Assembly (NCBI GenBank): GCA_902771225.1
Contig: CACXWH010000024.1
Location: 1-53,776, forward strand
DNA length: 53,776 nt
From: an uncultured Methanobrevibacter sp.
Lineage (GTDB): Archaea; Methanobacteriota; Methanobacteria; Methanobacteriales; Methanobacteriaceae
Reading direction: 5' to 3'
A model generated the notes under the pieces. It saw nothing but the letters and a program-made list of their open reading frames with translations. It was not told where the DNA came from and did no database searches. Made by a program: the position numbers and the translations under genes. Below are positions 9,277 to 18,724 of the stretch, in pieces (the first letter of the stretch is position 1; every line of letters begins with the position of its first letter).

Positions 9277-9317
9277 CAAAAATATATTAGTATAGTATAG
9301 TATAAATAAATTATATA

Positions 9318-9332
9318 AGAGCATTTGACAAG
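9318..9332 (-). promoter_or_regulatory. 15-base promoter element shared with the rpa promoter (copy 1)
   Basis: Read on the minus strand the element is CTTGTCAAATGCTCT. It sits directly upstream of a TATA-like TTATATAATTTA in front of the helicase gene. The identical 15 bases occur at 32248-32262 upstream of the TATA box of rpa, in the same orientation to that gene. The position fits a transcription-factor site next to the BRE. The region also carries the divergent cbiL promoter, so the site could act in either direction. Confidence 0.4.
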
Positions 9333-9352
9333 AAATAATTATAAGTGATAAT

Positions 9353-10054
9353 ATGGCTGAAAGAGGAAAATTATATGGAATTGGTGTTGGACCGGGAGAT
9401 ACAGAATTATTAACTTTAAAAGCTGCTAGAATTTTAGAAACAGTCCCAGTTATTTTTTCACCAAAATCCTCAAAAGAAAAAGAAAGTATAGCACTTTCAA
9501 TTGTTAAGCCCGTGATTGAAAGTAGAAATGATTATAAAAAATTAATGCTAGTAGAACCTATATTTCCAATGATTGAAAACAAAAATGAACTTGAAAAAGT
9601 ATGGACATCCGCTTCAGAGTTAATAGCCCAATATCTTGATACCGGACGGGATGTTGCATTTATTACACTCGGAGACCCTTCAATTTTCAGTACATACTCA
9701 TATGTTCAAAAGAAATTAAAAGGAGCTTACGAAATTGAAACAGTCCCTGGAATTACATCATTTACTGCTTGTGCAGCTGCTCGCAATGAAGCATTAGTAG
9801 AACAAAACGATATATTATCAGTAGTTCCTAAAATTGATGATAGATTAGATGATGTGATGGAATATAGTAATGCAATAGCTTTAATGAAAGCATCAAGAAA
9901 TATGCGTAAATTAGAGTTAAAAATTGAAAATAATAAACGTACAACAGACATTTATTCAGTTCAAAATTGTACTCGTGAAAATGAAGAAATTATTGATGGG
10001 TTTTCAAAAGATAAACCTTATCTTACCACAACAATTATTAAATTAGATGATTAA
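9353..10054 (+). CDS. cbiL: Cobalt-factor II C20-methyltransferase (CbiL/CobI type)
   Basis: This S-adenosylmethionine-dependent methyltransferase adds the C20 methyl group to cobalt-factor II in anaerobic corrinoid synthesis. Methanogens need the product for cobamide in methyl-transfer reactions. The 233-residue protein has the N-terminal 'YGIGVGPGDTELLTLKAARIL' block, the 'FITLGDPSIFSTYSYV' block and 'ETVPGITSFTACAA', the three hallmarks of tetrapyrrole methyltransferases. The following 'LMKASRNMRKL' fits the C20 branch. A ribosome site (GTGATAAT) precedes the ATG. Its stop overlaps the msvR stop in a shared TTAA. Confidence 0.92.
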   Translation: MAERGKLYGIGVGPGDTELLTLKAARILETVPVIFSPKSSKEKESIALSIVKPVIESRNDYKKLMLVEPIFPMIENKNELEKVWTSASELIAQYLDTGRDVAFITLGDPSIFSTYSYVQKKLKGAYEIETVPGITSFTACAAARNEALVEQNDILSVVPKIDDRLDDVMEYSNAIALMKASRNMRKLELKIENNKRTTDIYSVQNCTRENEEIIDGFSKDKPYLTTTIIKLDD

Positions 10055-10809
10055 TTTAACAGTTCAACTTCAAAAACACATTTACCATCACCCATAGTAT
10101 AACATTGAATTTCAATTACACAAACAGAAGAATTAAAGTATTCCGAGAATAATGCTTCAAAAATACCTGTATCTAAAAAGCATGCAGGTTTTCCAGTTTT
10201 GGGCAATAGTTCACATTCAAAACAATCAAAAGAAGTAATTTTTATAATATCTCCTAATTCAAAAGAAACCCTACCTAAACCTTTACCTTCCCAAAATTGA
10301 GCGATATTAGATAAAAAAGTTTCTAAATCATCATCATACAATACATCAAATAAAGACCTGCCGATTTTATTTCCTGTTGCCTGCAATATTGGATCAATAT
10401 TAATTCCCTCTTGAATAAGCATTGACCTTAAAGTATGGAATAATAAAACAGTGAAATCTCCATCATCATTAACAATATTATTAACTAAATATTCTTTTTG
10501 TGTTTCTTCAAGCTCTTTTTGATCAGATACATTAACAGAGCCCAAATATTTAGAATCAATGTAAAAAATCTTTTTTCTATTATCATTAGGATGGATTTTA
10601 TATGATACAATTCCCATTTCCCTAAGACCTTTTAAGTGTACTGAAACAGTAGATTTAGATTTACCAGTATTTGAAACAATTTCATCAAATTCCATTTCAC
10701 TATCCCTCAACATTTCAAGAATAGTGAGTTTTACTGGACTTTTAACTACATTAACACCGACCTGTTGCTTAGGATTTGAGAATATTTGGATTGGTTTTTT
10801 ATCCCCCAT
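10051..10809 (-). CDS. msvR: MsvR-type redox-sensing transcription regulator (ArsR-like HTH + V4R)
   Basis: MsvR is a methanogen regulator known from Methanothermobacter, where it controls its own gene and the adjacent divergent fpaA oxygen-stress operon in a redox-dependent way. The 252-residue protein has a winged HTH (about 22-85: 'SPVKLTILEMLRDSEMEF', 'SKSTVSVHLKGLREMGIV'). A C-terminal V4R domain (about 180-250) carries cysteines at 196, 199, 210, 230, 236 and 244, candidate redox switches. The divergent fpaA neighbour is exactly the expected context. A ribosome site (GAGGGGTG) precedes the ATG. The 3' end overlaps the cbiL stop. Confidence 0.93.
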   Translation of the reverse strand: MGDKKPIQIFSNPKQQVGVNVVKSPVKLTILEMLRDSEMEFDEIVSNTGKSKSTVSVHLKGLREMGIVSYKIHPNDNRKKIFYIDSKYLGSVNVSDQKELEETQKEYLVNNIVNDDGDFTVLLFHTLRSMLIQEGINIDPILQATGNKIGRSLFDVLYDDDLETFLSNIAQFWEGKGLGRVSFELGDIIKITSFDCFECELLPKTGKPACFLDTGIFEALFSEYFNSSVCVIEIQCYTMGDGKCVFEVELLN

Positions 10810-11154
10810 TAAATTACACCCCTCAACTAAACCTTTAATTTTTTATATTAATAAAATTAACTAGAAACTATTAAAAAAATATTAAAAAAATTATTTAACC
10901 ACATACTTTGTTTAATAAATTAAAATTTGAACCATATTCTCAAAATAAAAATGGAAAATAATTGTTTTTAAAATATTAACCCTCATATAATTCCCAAATC
11001 ATGTATTATTAAGTCAAAACATTAAATACTATAATTATTTATAAAAAAACGAACTGTTTATCAAAACATAAGTTATATATATTTTCTTTTACATAAGTAT
11101 AATCAATCTATATAATCATTCGTATAGATTAAAACAAAATTTGAGGAAGATATT
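10810..11154. promoter_or_regulatory. Intergenic control region between msvR and fpaA
   Basis: This 345-base AT-rich gap has no credible coding frame. A likely msvR promoter is the AT-rich stretch at about 10838-10850. For fpaA, a TATA box (TTATATATA, 11073-11081) predicts a start near 11103, and a ribosome site (GAGGA, 11143-11147) precedes the ATG. An ACGAA half-site lies at 11049-11053 and TTCGTA at 11119-11124, resembling halves of the MsvR box as I remember it (TTCGTA-N4-TACGAA). The middle (10870-11040) shows nothing else that I can identify. Confidence 0.65.
11105..11130. promoter_or_regulatory. Inverted repeat operator candidate upstream of fpaA
   Basis: A perfect 8-base inverted repeat, AATCTATA and TATAGATT, is separated by ten bases that contain ATTCG. 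The TTCGTA half-site overlaps the spacer and the right arm. It begins about two bases after the predicted fpaA transcription start. Binding here would block transcription, which fits repression by the divergent MsvR. Assignment to MsvR is inference. Confidence 0.6.
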
Positions 11155-12381
11155 ATGAAAGCTAATGCTCAAAAAATAGCTGAAGGAGTATACTGGATTG
11201 GTGTTCTTGACTGGGATTTAAGAAGCTACCATGGATACACCTTAGATGGAACCACTTACAATGCATATATTGTATTTGGAGAAGACAAAGTAGCAATTAT
11301 TGATAATGCATACCCTGGAAAAACCGCTGAAATGATGGCACGTATCGACGATGCATTTGCTCAAGAAGGAAGAGATATTAAAGTTGATTACATCATTCAA
11401 AACCACGTTGAAAAAGACCATTCCGGTGTTTTATATGACTTACATAAAAGATTCCCTGAAGCACCTATTTACTGTACTGAAATTGCTGTAAAAGGTCTTT
11501 TAAAACATTATCCTAACTTAGAAGGTGCTGAATTTATTACTGTTGGAACAGGAGATACCTTAGATGTTGGTGGAAGAACCTTAGCATTCTTAGATGCATT
11601 CTTACTCCACTGGCCAGATAGTATGTTTACCTTACTTGCTGATGAAACTGGTATTTTATTCCCTAATGATGCATTCGGTCAACATTTATGTTTCACCCAA
11701 AGATTCAGTGATGAAATCCCTGAATATGTATTAATGGATGCAGCACAAAAGTTCTATGCGAATTTAATTACCCCACTCTCAAAATTAGTACTTAAAAAGT
11801 TAAATGAAGTAGTGGAATTAGGTTTACTTGATCAGATTAAAGTAATTGCACCATCACACGGTCAAATTTGGACTGATCCAATGCAAATTATTGGAGCATA
11901 CCAAAACTGGGCTACTGGTGTATGTGAAGATAAAATTACCATTATCTACGATACAATGCACTACTCAACCCAAACCATGGCACATGAAATTGCTGAAGGT
12001 GCAATGTCTGAAGGATATGATGTTGAAATATTCTTCTTACACGAAGATGAAAGATCAGAAATTGTTAAAAGTATTTTAACAAGTAAAGGAGTAGCAATTG
12101 GTGATCCTACCATTAATGATGTACCATACCCAAGTATTGGTGACATTATGTATTACTTGAAAGGTCTTTTATTCAACAGAACAGGTATTGAAAGAAAAGC
12201 TGTTACCTTTGGTTCAATGGGTGGAAGAGGAGGCGCTCCTGAAAAACTCGCTGAAGAATTAGGTAATTGTGGATTTGACATTGTAGATACTCAAGAAATC
12301 TATTTTGTCCCAAATGCTGAAGAAAATGATGCAAGTTATGAATTAGGTAAAAAATTAGCTCAAGCTTGTAAAGAACTATAA
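11155..12381 (+). CDS. fpaA: F420H2 oxidase FpaA (flavodiiron protein)
   Basis: FpaA reduces O2 to water with electrons from reduced coenzyme F420, protecting methanogenesis from oxygen. The 408-residue protein has the metallo-beta-lactamase-like diiron domain with all six expected ligands: His84, Glu86 and Asp88 in HVEKDH, then His152, Asp172 and His235 (in APSHGQIW). The flavodoxin domain follows from about residue 262 ('[16 protein letters not shown]' binds the FMN phosphate). It is divergent from msvR and 44 bases upstream of a rubrerythrin gene, the known oxidative-stress arrangement. The start is fixed by the GAGGA ribosome site. Confidence 0.96.
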   Translation: MKANAQKIAEGVYWIGVLDWDLRSYHGYTLDGTTYNAYIVFGEDKVAIIDNAYPGKTAEMMARIDDAFAQEGRDIKVDYIIQNHVEKDHSGVLYDLHKRFPEAPIYCTEIAVKGLLKHYPNLEGAEFITVGTGDTLDVGGRTLAFLDAFLLHWPDSMFTLLADETGILFPNDAFGQHLCFTQRFSDEIPEYVLMDAAQKFYANLITPLSKLVLKKLNEVVELGLLDQIKVIAPSHGQIWTDPMQIIGAYQNWATGVCEDKITIIYDTMHYSTQTMAHEIAEGAMSEGYDVEIFFLHEDERSEIVKSILTSKGVAIGDPTINDVPYPSIGDIMYYLKGLLFNRTGIERKAVTFGSMGGRGGAPEKLAEELGNCGFDIVDTQEIYFVPNAEENDASYELGKKLAQACKEL

Positions 12382-12425
12382 ATATAAACTATAAAATACA
12401 AAAGTATACAAATGGAGATGACATT

Positions 12426-12839
12426 ATGGTAAAATACGAACATGAAATCGGAATTACTAAAGGAACTCCTGTAGAAAAATTCGTTGCAGGAAACTTTGAA
12501 GGAGAAACTAACGAAGTAGGAATCTATTTAGCTATGTCTAGACAAGCTTCTAGAGAAGGTTATGGAGAATTAGCTGAAGTATTCAAAAGATTAGCATGGG
12601 AAGAAGCTGAACATGCTGCAAGATTCTGTGAAATGAACGGAATCATCAAAGACACCCTCAAAGAAAACATTGAATGGATGATGGGTGGAGAAAAAATGGC
12701 TAACGCTGAAAAAAGAGAAGCTTCAGATAAAGCTCAAGAAGCTGGAATTGAAACCGCTGCTGATTTCTTCAGAGAAAGTTCAAAAGACGAAGGTCGTCAC
12801 TACAAAATCTTAGAAGGTATTTTAGAAAGATACTTCTAG
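12426..12839 (+). CDS. Rubrerythrin-family ferritin-like diiron protein without rubredoxin domain
   Basis: Rubrerythrins reduce hydrogen peroxide at a diiron site. The 137 residues form only the four-helix ferritin-like domain, with carboxylate and His ligands visible at Glu27, Glu60/His63 (WEEAEH), Glu95 and Glu122/His125 (KDEGRH). The C-terminal rubredoxin domain (CxxC pairs) of classical rubrerythrin is absent, and the only cysteine is Cys68. It lies 44 bases after fpaA with ribosome site GGAGATGA and is probably co-transcribed. An AT-rich stretch in the gap could be a second promoter. The electron donor must come from elsewhere. Confidence 0.92.
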   Translation: MVKYEHEIGITKGTPVEKFVAGNFEGETNEVGIYLAMSRQASREGYGELAEVFKRLAWEEAEHAARFCEMNGIIKDTLKENIEWMMGGEKMANAEKREASDKAQEAGIETAADFFRESSKDEGRHYKILEGILERYF

Positions 12840-12878
12840 TTGAAAGAATTTATTTTCTTTCAATTCTTTATTTTTTTT
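12840..12878 (+). terminator. Hairpin plus T-tract terminator of the fpaA-rubrerythrin operon
   Basis: A perfect 9-base stem, TTGAAAGAA (12840-12848) and TTCTTTCAA (12855-12863), closes a six-base loop and starts one base after the stop codon. It is followed by a T-rich run ending in eight T. Archaea stop mainly at oligo-T, so the hairpin may add RNA stability or help termination. Confidence 0.8.
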
Positions 12879-12995
12879 ACCACCAAAACCATCAAATAAA
12901 CAAAATAACCACCCATTAAAAAATATTTAAAAAAACATTTATATAATTAGCAATATAATAAAAATTAAAAAGATTTTTATATTATAATCCTTAAC

Positions 12996-14036
12996 ATGAT
13001 TTCAATGAAAAAAAAGATACTTCAAACATCCAATAAAAATTATTTAAAAATAAATTTGTTATTTCTAGCATTAATAATTTCAAATATTGTATTTTTTATA
13101 GGATTAATTGAATATCATGCGACAATTGGAATAAATATTGATTTAGAAACTATCCAGGATATTGCATCCGCCATAGCTACTATTTGTATTTTAGGATATG
13201 TTTCAGGAAGATTGACTAAAATAAAGGGATTAGGAGAAAGTGCAGTATTTGGAATAATGTATTCTCTCATAATTTGTGTAATAGGTCTAATGAGTACTTA
13301 TTTTGATGCTAAAATTGATGTTGCAATGCATTTTGGTCCATATTTAGACATGTTTGGGATTTTATGTGCAGTTTTAATTTTTGTTATTCTTGCAACTAAT
13401 TTAAAGTCATTTAAAGAGATTTTAGATGGAAAATTTACTAAAAAAAATCAAGTGATATGTTTAATAATATTCACAATGATTGGGCTTTTTGCTTCATATG
13501 CCTGTGTAATGATTAATGGTACTCCTGCAAACATCAGATCTTTGATAGTAATGATTAGTGGTTTATTTGGAGGTCCTTTCGTTGGAATACCTGTAGGAAT
13601 AATATCCGGAGCATATAGGTTAAGTTTAGGAGGAACTACAGCCCTTCCCGCCGCCATTTCAACAGTAATTAGTGGAGTTGTCGGAAGTTTAATCTTTATT
13701 TGGAATGATAAAAAATTCCCCAAAGCTGTTCCTGCCATCATATTAATGTTTTTATTTACAGGATTTGAGATGTTAATGGTTGTCATAGTAACTCCGTCAG
13801 ATATTTCATTCCCATTTATTCAAAATATTTACCCAATAATGATATTTGCTTCTGTTTCTGGAATGTTATTATTCTCAATAGTTCTTAAAGACCGAAGAGA
13901 AAAAATGACCCCGACAATAAAAGACGAAGAAGAGAAAATAAATCGATTGAATAATAATTTGGAAGAATGCAGTGAAAAAATTGAACAGCTGGAAAATGAA
14001 ATTGAAGCATTAAAAAAAGATAAAGAAAATAATTAA
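12996..14036 (+). CDS. 5TMR-LYT-type multi-pass membrane sensor without kinase domain
   Basis: The 346-residue protein has about ten hydrophobic helices. In the second half it carries the 5TM receptor LYT signature, around 'NGTPANIRSLIVMISG', 'LFGGPFVGIPVGIISG', 'AYRLSLGGTTALPAA' and 'ISGVVGSLI'. In bacterial LytS-type sensors this domain precedes a histidine kinase. Here it is followed only by a charged coiled coil (about 305-343, 'NRLNNNLEECSEKIEQLENEIE'). The ATG at 12996 has a second Met three codons later. It stands alone after the fpaA operon, with AT-rich DNA on both sides. The role could be sensing a small molecule or the membrane state, but this is unproven. Confidence 0.8.
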   Translation: MISMKKKILQTSNKNYLKINLLFLALIISNIVFFIGLIEYHATIGINIDLETIQDIASAIATICILGYVSGRLTKIKGLGESAVFGIMYSLIICVIGLMSTYFDAKIDVAMHFGPYLDMFGILCAVLIFVILATNLKSFKEILDGKFTKKNQVICLIIFTMIGLFASYACVMINGTPANIRSLIVMISGLFGGPFVGIPVGIISGAYRLSLGGTTALPAAISTVISGVVGSLIFIWNDKKFPKAVPAIILMFLFTGFEMLMVVIVTPSDISFPFIQNIYPIMIFASVSGMLLFSIVLKDRREKMTPTIKDEEEKINRLNNNLEECSEKIEQLENEIEALKKDKENN

Positions 14037-14187
14037 AAATAATATTTCCATACACTTTTCCTATAGCATTTACTTAAAATAATGCTAAATATTTTAATTA
14101 GTTTTTTATAAAAATATAAAAATAATTTATTGTAAAATTAAAATAATAAAAATATAAAATAAAAAAGTAGTTTTGAAATAGATTAAT

Positions 14188-15321
14188 CTACATGAAGCTG
14201 GCAATTAAACTGAAAATAATAATCAATGCCATGACAACAGATATTGAATTGACAAGAGGTTTGTACTGATTTTCTGGAAGTTTGTAACTAAGCAATATCT
14301 CAAGCATTTTACCTCCGTCCAAAGGTTTCATTGGAAGCAAATTGAACGTACCGATTCCCAAGTTTAAAACAAACATCCATTGGAATAATTCAGCTAAATT
14401 AAATAAAATCCAGGGTAGCGGTCCAAAAGCATTGTTTTTTAATTCATAATGTTTAGCAGCCTGAATACCAAAATATCCTACAGATTCATTATTTGGATTT
14501 TTGTCCAGCGTCAGCGTGTACGATCCCTGATTCGTTCCAACAGTAACATTATCACCAGGTTTAAACGAACTGACAATATCCAAATAGTTGTTTGAATCAT
14601 TTATTGTATGATTATCAATAGATTCTATTACCATTCCTTCCTTTAAAAATTCGCTGGCAGGGGAATCACCGACAACGCGATTGATTTCGATTCCATTTTC
14701 AGAAAAATTAGCAGGAATAGCATAAGACGAAATTACTAAAAATATTACTAATGAGATTGCTGCAAGTGACATGTTTGCAACAGAACCCGCCGCATAAACT
14801 CTAAGCTGTGATAATCTAGAAGATGCAGTCAGTTCATCTTCATCCGGCTCAACAAAAGCTCCAGGAATAATTGCAAATAATAATAATCCAATGGATTTAA
14901 TGCTTATTTTTTCACAAACGGCCAATATACCATGTGAAAATTCATGAACAACCAACACAGTAGCCAATCCTATTAATCCATAACCTAAAGGAACATAAAT
15001 TGACGAACCGGGCATTTCAACACCAGGAATTACCAGTGACACCGACGGAGTGGTTGTGACCGTTTCAAGAGATGATACTAAAAGCCATGTCATCCCCGCC
15101 ATTGCAATAAAAGATACAATAATACCAAAATTCATGAAATATTTCCAAAAACGAGGAGATAAATCAGCAATACGCTTAATAAATCCCCTAAGTCTTTCTG
15201 TTCTCCACATTATGACTGGAAAACTAATTTCAAAACCATGATTGGACAATTTATTATTAAATATTAAAGCCACAGCCCAGATGATAAAGAACGCTATCAA
15301 ATAATAATAAATTCCATTCAT
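14188..15321 (-). CDS. Site-2-type intramembrane metalloprotease (M50) with PDZ domain
   Basis: This is an intramembrane zinc protease of the S2P/RseP class. The 377-residue protein has the zinc motif HEFSH (126-130) in a membrane helix and the third ligand region NLLPMKPLDGG (327-337). A PDZ-like segment lies between them (about 205-275). An N-terminal helix and further membrane segments near 65-82, 112-125, 180-200 and 355-377 complete the topology. It follows moeA by 16 bases in the ileS-purL-moeA transcript. The substrate is unknown; no anti-sigma-like partner is adjacent. Confidence 0.9.
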   Translation of the reverse strand: MNGIYYYLIAFFIIWAVALIFNNKLSNHGFEISFPVIMWRTERLRGFIKRIADLSPRFWKYFMNFGIIVSFIAMAGMTWLLVSSLETVTTTPSVSLVIPGVEMPGSSIYVPLGYGLIGLATVLVVHEFSHGILAVCEKISIKSIGLLLFAIIPGAFVEPDEDELTASSRLSQLRVYAAGSVANMSLAAISLVIFLVISSYAIPANFSENGIEINRVVGDSPASEFLKEGMVIESIDNHTINDSNNYLDIVSSFKPGDNVTVGTNQGSYTLTLDKNPNNESVGYFGIQAAKHYELKNNAFGPLPWILFNLAELFQWMFVLNLGIGTFNLLPMKPLDGGKMLEILLSYKLPENQYKPLVNSISVVMALIIIFSLIASFM

Positions 15322-15337
15322 TAAAACACCACATTAA

Positions 15338-16555
15338 CTACCAAAGTAAAGAATCGAAAAAGACAACATCAACTATATCGCCCTTTTGATATCCTTCATC
15401 GTTTTCGTCTATTATGATATAGCTATTCGCTTCAACCATTGAACGAATAATACCGGAACCTCTATTCAACACATGCCTTGCAAACTCATCATCAGAAAAT
15501 GCGCGGATAAAATCTGTTCTTCCAAGTTGAGATGGAATTTTCAATTTGGCTTGTCTTTGAACAATATGAAAATCAAAGTCTCTGCCCTGCATTTTAAATA
15601 AGTATTTTCTTGCAAAAATATCGAATTGGGACATGGCCGCTACAGGCTGGCCTGAAAAGGTAAAAATCATTTTATCATTAACAATACCTGCACCAATTGG
15701 TTTGCCTGGTCTTATTGCTACACCATGAAATAAAATTTCACCTAAATCATCAACAACATCCAGTACAACATCACCTTTACTAATGGCTGTTCCACCAGTC
15801 GTCATTATAACATCATAATCTTCACTAGCTTTTGAAACTTCATCTTTAACTTCTTCGAAAGTATCACCGGCATGAGAAATGCTTACAGTCGCTCCAGCAT
15901 CTTCAACCATTGCCTTAATAGCATATTTATTGGAGTTAATAATCTTAGCATTATCAATCTCTTCTTTGGTAGGCTCAACTAACTCATTACCTGTGATAAT
16001 CAACTTAATTTTTGGTTTTTTATAAACTTTAACACTATTATAACCTGCAGAAGCAATTAAACCCATTTCCTGATATCTGATGAAAGTATTCTTTGACAGT
16101 ATTTTTTCACCTTTTTTAATGTCTTCCGCTTTTGGAGAAACATTTTCACCAGGAGTAACTTGAGAATAAATGGTTAATTCATCGCCGTCTTCTGTAGTGT
16201 ACTCTTTCATTAAAACAGCATCAGCCCCTTCAGGAATAGGTGCGCCAGTTGCTATTACAATAGCCTCTCCTTCTTTAATTATCTTATCACAAAAATCTCC
16301 AGCGCCAATTGAATCAACAATTTTAAATGTTTTAGGATTAGATTGGGATGCACCGAATGTATTTTCCCCCTTAAGTGCGAATCCATCCATAGCGGATTTA
16401 TCAAAAGGAGGGGAATTATGAAATGCTATAATATCCTCTGCTAAAACTCTTTCATGTGCTTCAGCTAATGGAATTTCCTCTGTACCCATCACCTTTTGAT
16501 TATCATTAATTAACTTTAAAGCATCATTTAAAGAGTCTAATTTTGATAAAAACAT
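15338..16555 (-). CDS. moeA: Molybdopterin molybdenumtransferase MoeA
   Basis: MoeA inserts molybdate (or tungstate) into adenylated molybdopterin, the last step of cofactor assembly for formylmethanofuran and formate dehydrogenases. The protein is 405 residues from the ATG at 16555, which has GGTG just upstream. A TTG 15 bases further upstream is a weaker start. Visible blocks include 'NSPPFDKSAMDGFAL', 'IATGAPIPEGADAVLMKE', 'TTGGTAISKGDVVLDVV' and 'FSGQPVAAMSQFDIF'. It begins 20 bases after purL. The moaC gene lies at the other end of the window, so the pathway genes are dispersed. Confidence 0.95.
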   Translation of the reverse strand: MFLSKLDSLNDALKLINDNQKVMGTEEIPLAEAHERVLAEDIIAFHNSPPFDKSAMDGFALKGENTFGASQSNPKTFKIVDSIGAGDFCDKIIKEGEAIVIATGAPIPEGADAVLMKEYTTEDGDELTIYSQVTPGENVSPKAEDIKKGEKILSKNTFIRYQEMGLIASAGYNSVKVYKKPKIKLIITGNELVEPTKEEIDNAKIINSNKYAIKAMVEDAGATVSISHAGDTFEEVKDEVSKASEDYDVIMTTGGTAISKGDVVLDVVDDLGEILFHGVAIRPGKPIGAGIVNDKMIFTFSGQPVAAMSQFDIFARKYLFKMQGRDFDFHIVQRQAKLKIPSQLGRTDFIRAFSDDEFARHVLNRGSGIIRSMVEANSYIIIDENDEGYQKGDIVDVVFFDSLLW

Positions 16556-16575
16556 ATAAACACCAGTCAATTTAT

Positions 16576-18714
16576 TTAAGCCATATACTTCTCAATGACC
16601 CCATAATAAGAATCTTTTAACTCTTCAATAGAGAATTCATTTTCATTAATTCTTAAGATGTTTCCTTTAACTTCTCCCAAAACATTTACATCAACATCAA
16701 TTTTTGATAAAATATCATCTAATGCATCAGCTTTAACTGTTATTAAGTATCTTCCATGACTTTCAGAGTAAAGTAATTGATTTTCATCCAACTCATCACT
16801 AGTTAATTCTACTTCACAACCTAAATCTGAAGAAATAACCATTTCTGAAAGTGCAATAACCAAACCGCCAGCAGAAACATCATGAACTGCAGTAATGTCT
16901 TTTTCTGAATCTTCATCCAACAGTTTCAATATTGTTTTAGCATTAGCCACTTCATCATCAACCCTAATTCTTGGAGCAACACCTTTTTCTAAGTCATGTA
17001 TTGATCTATGATATTCAGAACCAGTTAACTCATCATAAGTTTTCCCGATTAATAAAATCTTATCCCCTTCATTTTTAAAGTCCATAGTTCTGATATTTTC
17101 AATATTTTCAACTCCAATAACACCAACAGCAGGAGTAGGATTAATTTTAATTCCTTCAGTTTCATTGTAAAAGCTCACATTACCGCTGATAACAGGAGCT
17201 TCAAATTTTTCAGCTACTAAACTCATTCCTTCAATAGCTGTTTTAAATTGCCATAATATCTCTGGTTTTTCTGGATTTCCAAAGTTAAGACAATCAACTA
17301 CTGCATAAGGAGTAGCACCCATTGAAACTACATTACGAATAGCTTCTGCAACACAACCTGCTGCTCCATCAAATGGAGATAAATTAGTGTGAATTGTATT
17401 GGAATCCGTTGTAAGGGCAATAGCTGTTTCATCATCAATTCTAAGTACTGCCGCATCATCTCCTGGTTTTACAACAGTCCTTACTTGAACTTCATGATCA
17501 TATTGTTTGTAAACCCAACTTTTAGAAGCAATATTCGGTGAAGACAATAATTTAAGAAAAGATTCTTTAATTGGTGGATGTGTAACTTCCACAGGTTCTA
17601 AATCTTCAGGAATTTCTTCCAAAGGCCTGTCTATTGAAGGTGGGTCTGCAAGTAAAATAGTTGGTAAATTTGCAATTTCTTCACCTTCATCTGAAATAAT
17701 CATGTTATTACCTTCACGAACTTCACCGATAACTGCTGATACAATTTCATGTTTGTCACAGATTTTTTGAGCAAGTTCCACATCTTTAGGATTAATAACA
17801 AAAACCATCCTTTCTTGAGACTCGGAAAGCATTATTTCATACGGAGTCATACCTGTTTCTCTTAAAGGAATGGAACGTAAATCTACAAATGCTGCATTGT
17901 TTGATGCGTCAACAAGTTCTGAAATACAGCAGGTAAGACCTCCACCACCTAAATCTTTAACTCCACTAACATCAATTTTTTCTAAAATTTCTAATGATGC
18001 TTCTAAAACTCTTTTTTTAGTAAATGAATCTGCTACCTGAACAGCAGGCCTATCTTCAGTTTCACTATCGGAAGTTAACTCTTCAGATGCAAATGTTACA
18101 CCATGAATTCCATCACGTCCAGTAGTTCCTCCCATTAAAAGGAAAACATCCCCATAATTAGGTGCTTGAGCACGAACAATATTTTCTTTTTCAACAAGTC
18201 CCACACACATTACATTAACTAAAGGGTTTGTTCTAAAAGATTCATCAAATTCAATTTCGCCGGCAACAGTTGGAACACCAACTCTATTACCATAATCTGA
18301 AATTCCCTTAACTACATGTTCAAATAAATATCTTGATTTTTCATCTTCTAATGGTCCAAATCTAAGTGAATCTAAAAGCGCAATAGGCATGGCACCCATT
18401 GAAATAATATCTCTTAAAATTCCTCCAATACCAGTGCCTGCTCCACCATATGGTTCTATAGCTGATGGATGGTTGTGAGATTCCATTCCTACAGCCAAGG
18501 CATATTTATCGGTTACAGAAACAAGCCCTGCATCATCACCCGGACCTAAAATAATATTTTCTCCTTCAGTTGGAAAAGCCCTTAAAAATGGTCTACTACT
18601 TTTATAAGAACAATGCTCTGAAAACATTACATCAAGCATTCCTTCTTCCAATTCATTCATTTCCCTGCCAAGGATTCCTTCAATATATTCAATTTCAGAA
18701 TCAGCTAAAGTCAT
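16576..18714 (-). CDS. purL: Phosphoribosylformylglycinamidine synthase subunit PurL
   Basis: PurL is the ATP-dependent synthase subunit that works with PurQ and PurS to convert FGAR to FGAM in purine synthesis. The 712-residue length is that of the small PurL used with separate PurQ/PurS. Family blocks include '[14 protein letters not shown]', '[10 protein letters not shown]', '[20 protein letters not shown]', '[14 protein letters not shown]' and a duplicated second half with '[10 protein letters not shown]'. It begins 10 bases after ileS with ribosome site AGGTGTT and is probably in the same operon. PurQ and PurS are not in this window. Confidence 0.97.
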   Translation of the reverse strand: MTLADSEIEYIEGILGREMNELEEGMLDVMFSEHCSYKSSRPFLRAFPTEGENIILGPGDDAGLVSVTDKYALAVGMESHNHPSAIEPYGGAGTGIGGILRDIISMGAMPIALLDSLRFGPLEDEKSRYLFEHVVKGISDYGNRVGVPTVAGEIEFDESFRTNPLVNVMCVGLVEKENIVRAQAPNYGDVFLLMGGTTGRDGIHGVTFASEELTSDSETEDRPAVQVADSFTKKRVLEASLEILEKIDVSGVKDLGGGGLTCCISELVDASNNAAFVDLRSIPLRETGMTPYEIMLSESQERMVFVINPKDVELAQKICDKHEIVSAVIGEVREGNNMIISDEGEEIANLPTILLADPPSIDRPLEEIPEDLEPVEVTHPPIKESFLKLLSSPNIASKSWVYKQYDHEVQVRTVVKPGDDAAVLRIDDETAIALTTDSNTIHTNLSPFDGAAGCVAEAIRNVVSMGATPYAVVDCLNFGNPEKPEILWQFKTAIEGMSLVAEKFEAPVISGNVSFYNETEGIKINPTPAVGVIGVENIENIRTMDFKNEGDKILLIGKTYDELTGSEYHRSIHDLEKGVAPRIRVDDEVANAKTILKLLDEDSEKDITAVHDVSAGGLVIALSEMVISSDLGCEVELTSDELDENQLLYSESHGRYLITVKADALDDILSKIDVDVNVLGEVKGNILRINENEFSIEELKDSYYGVIEKYMA

Positions 18715-18724
18715 GTTAACACCT

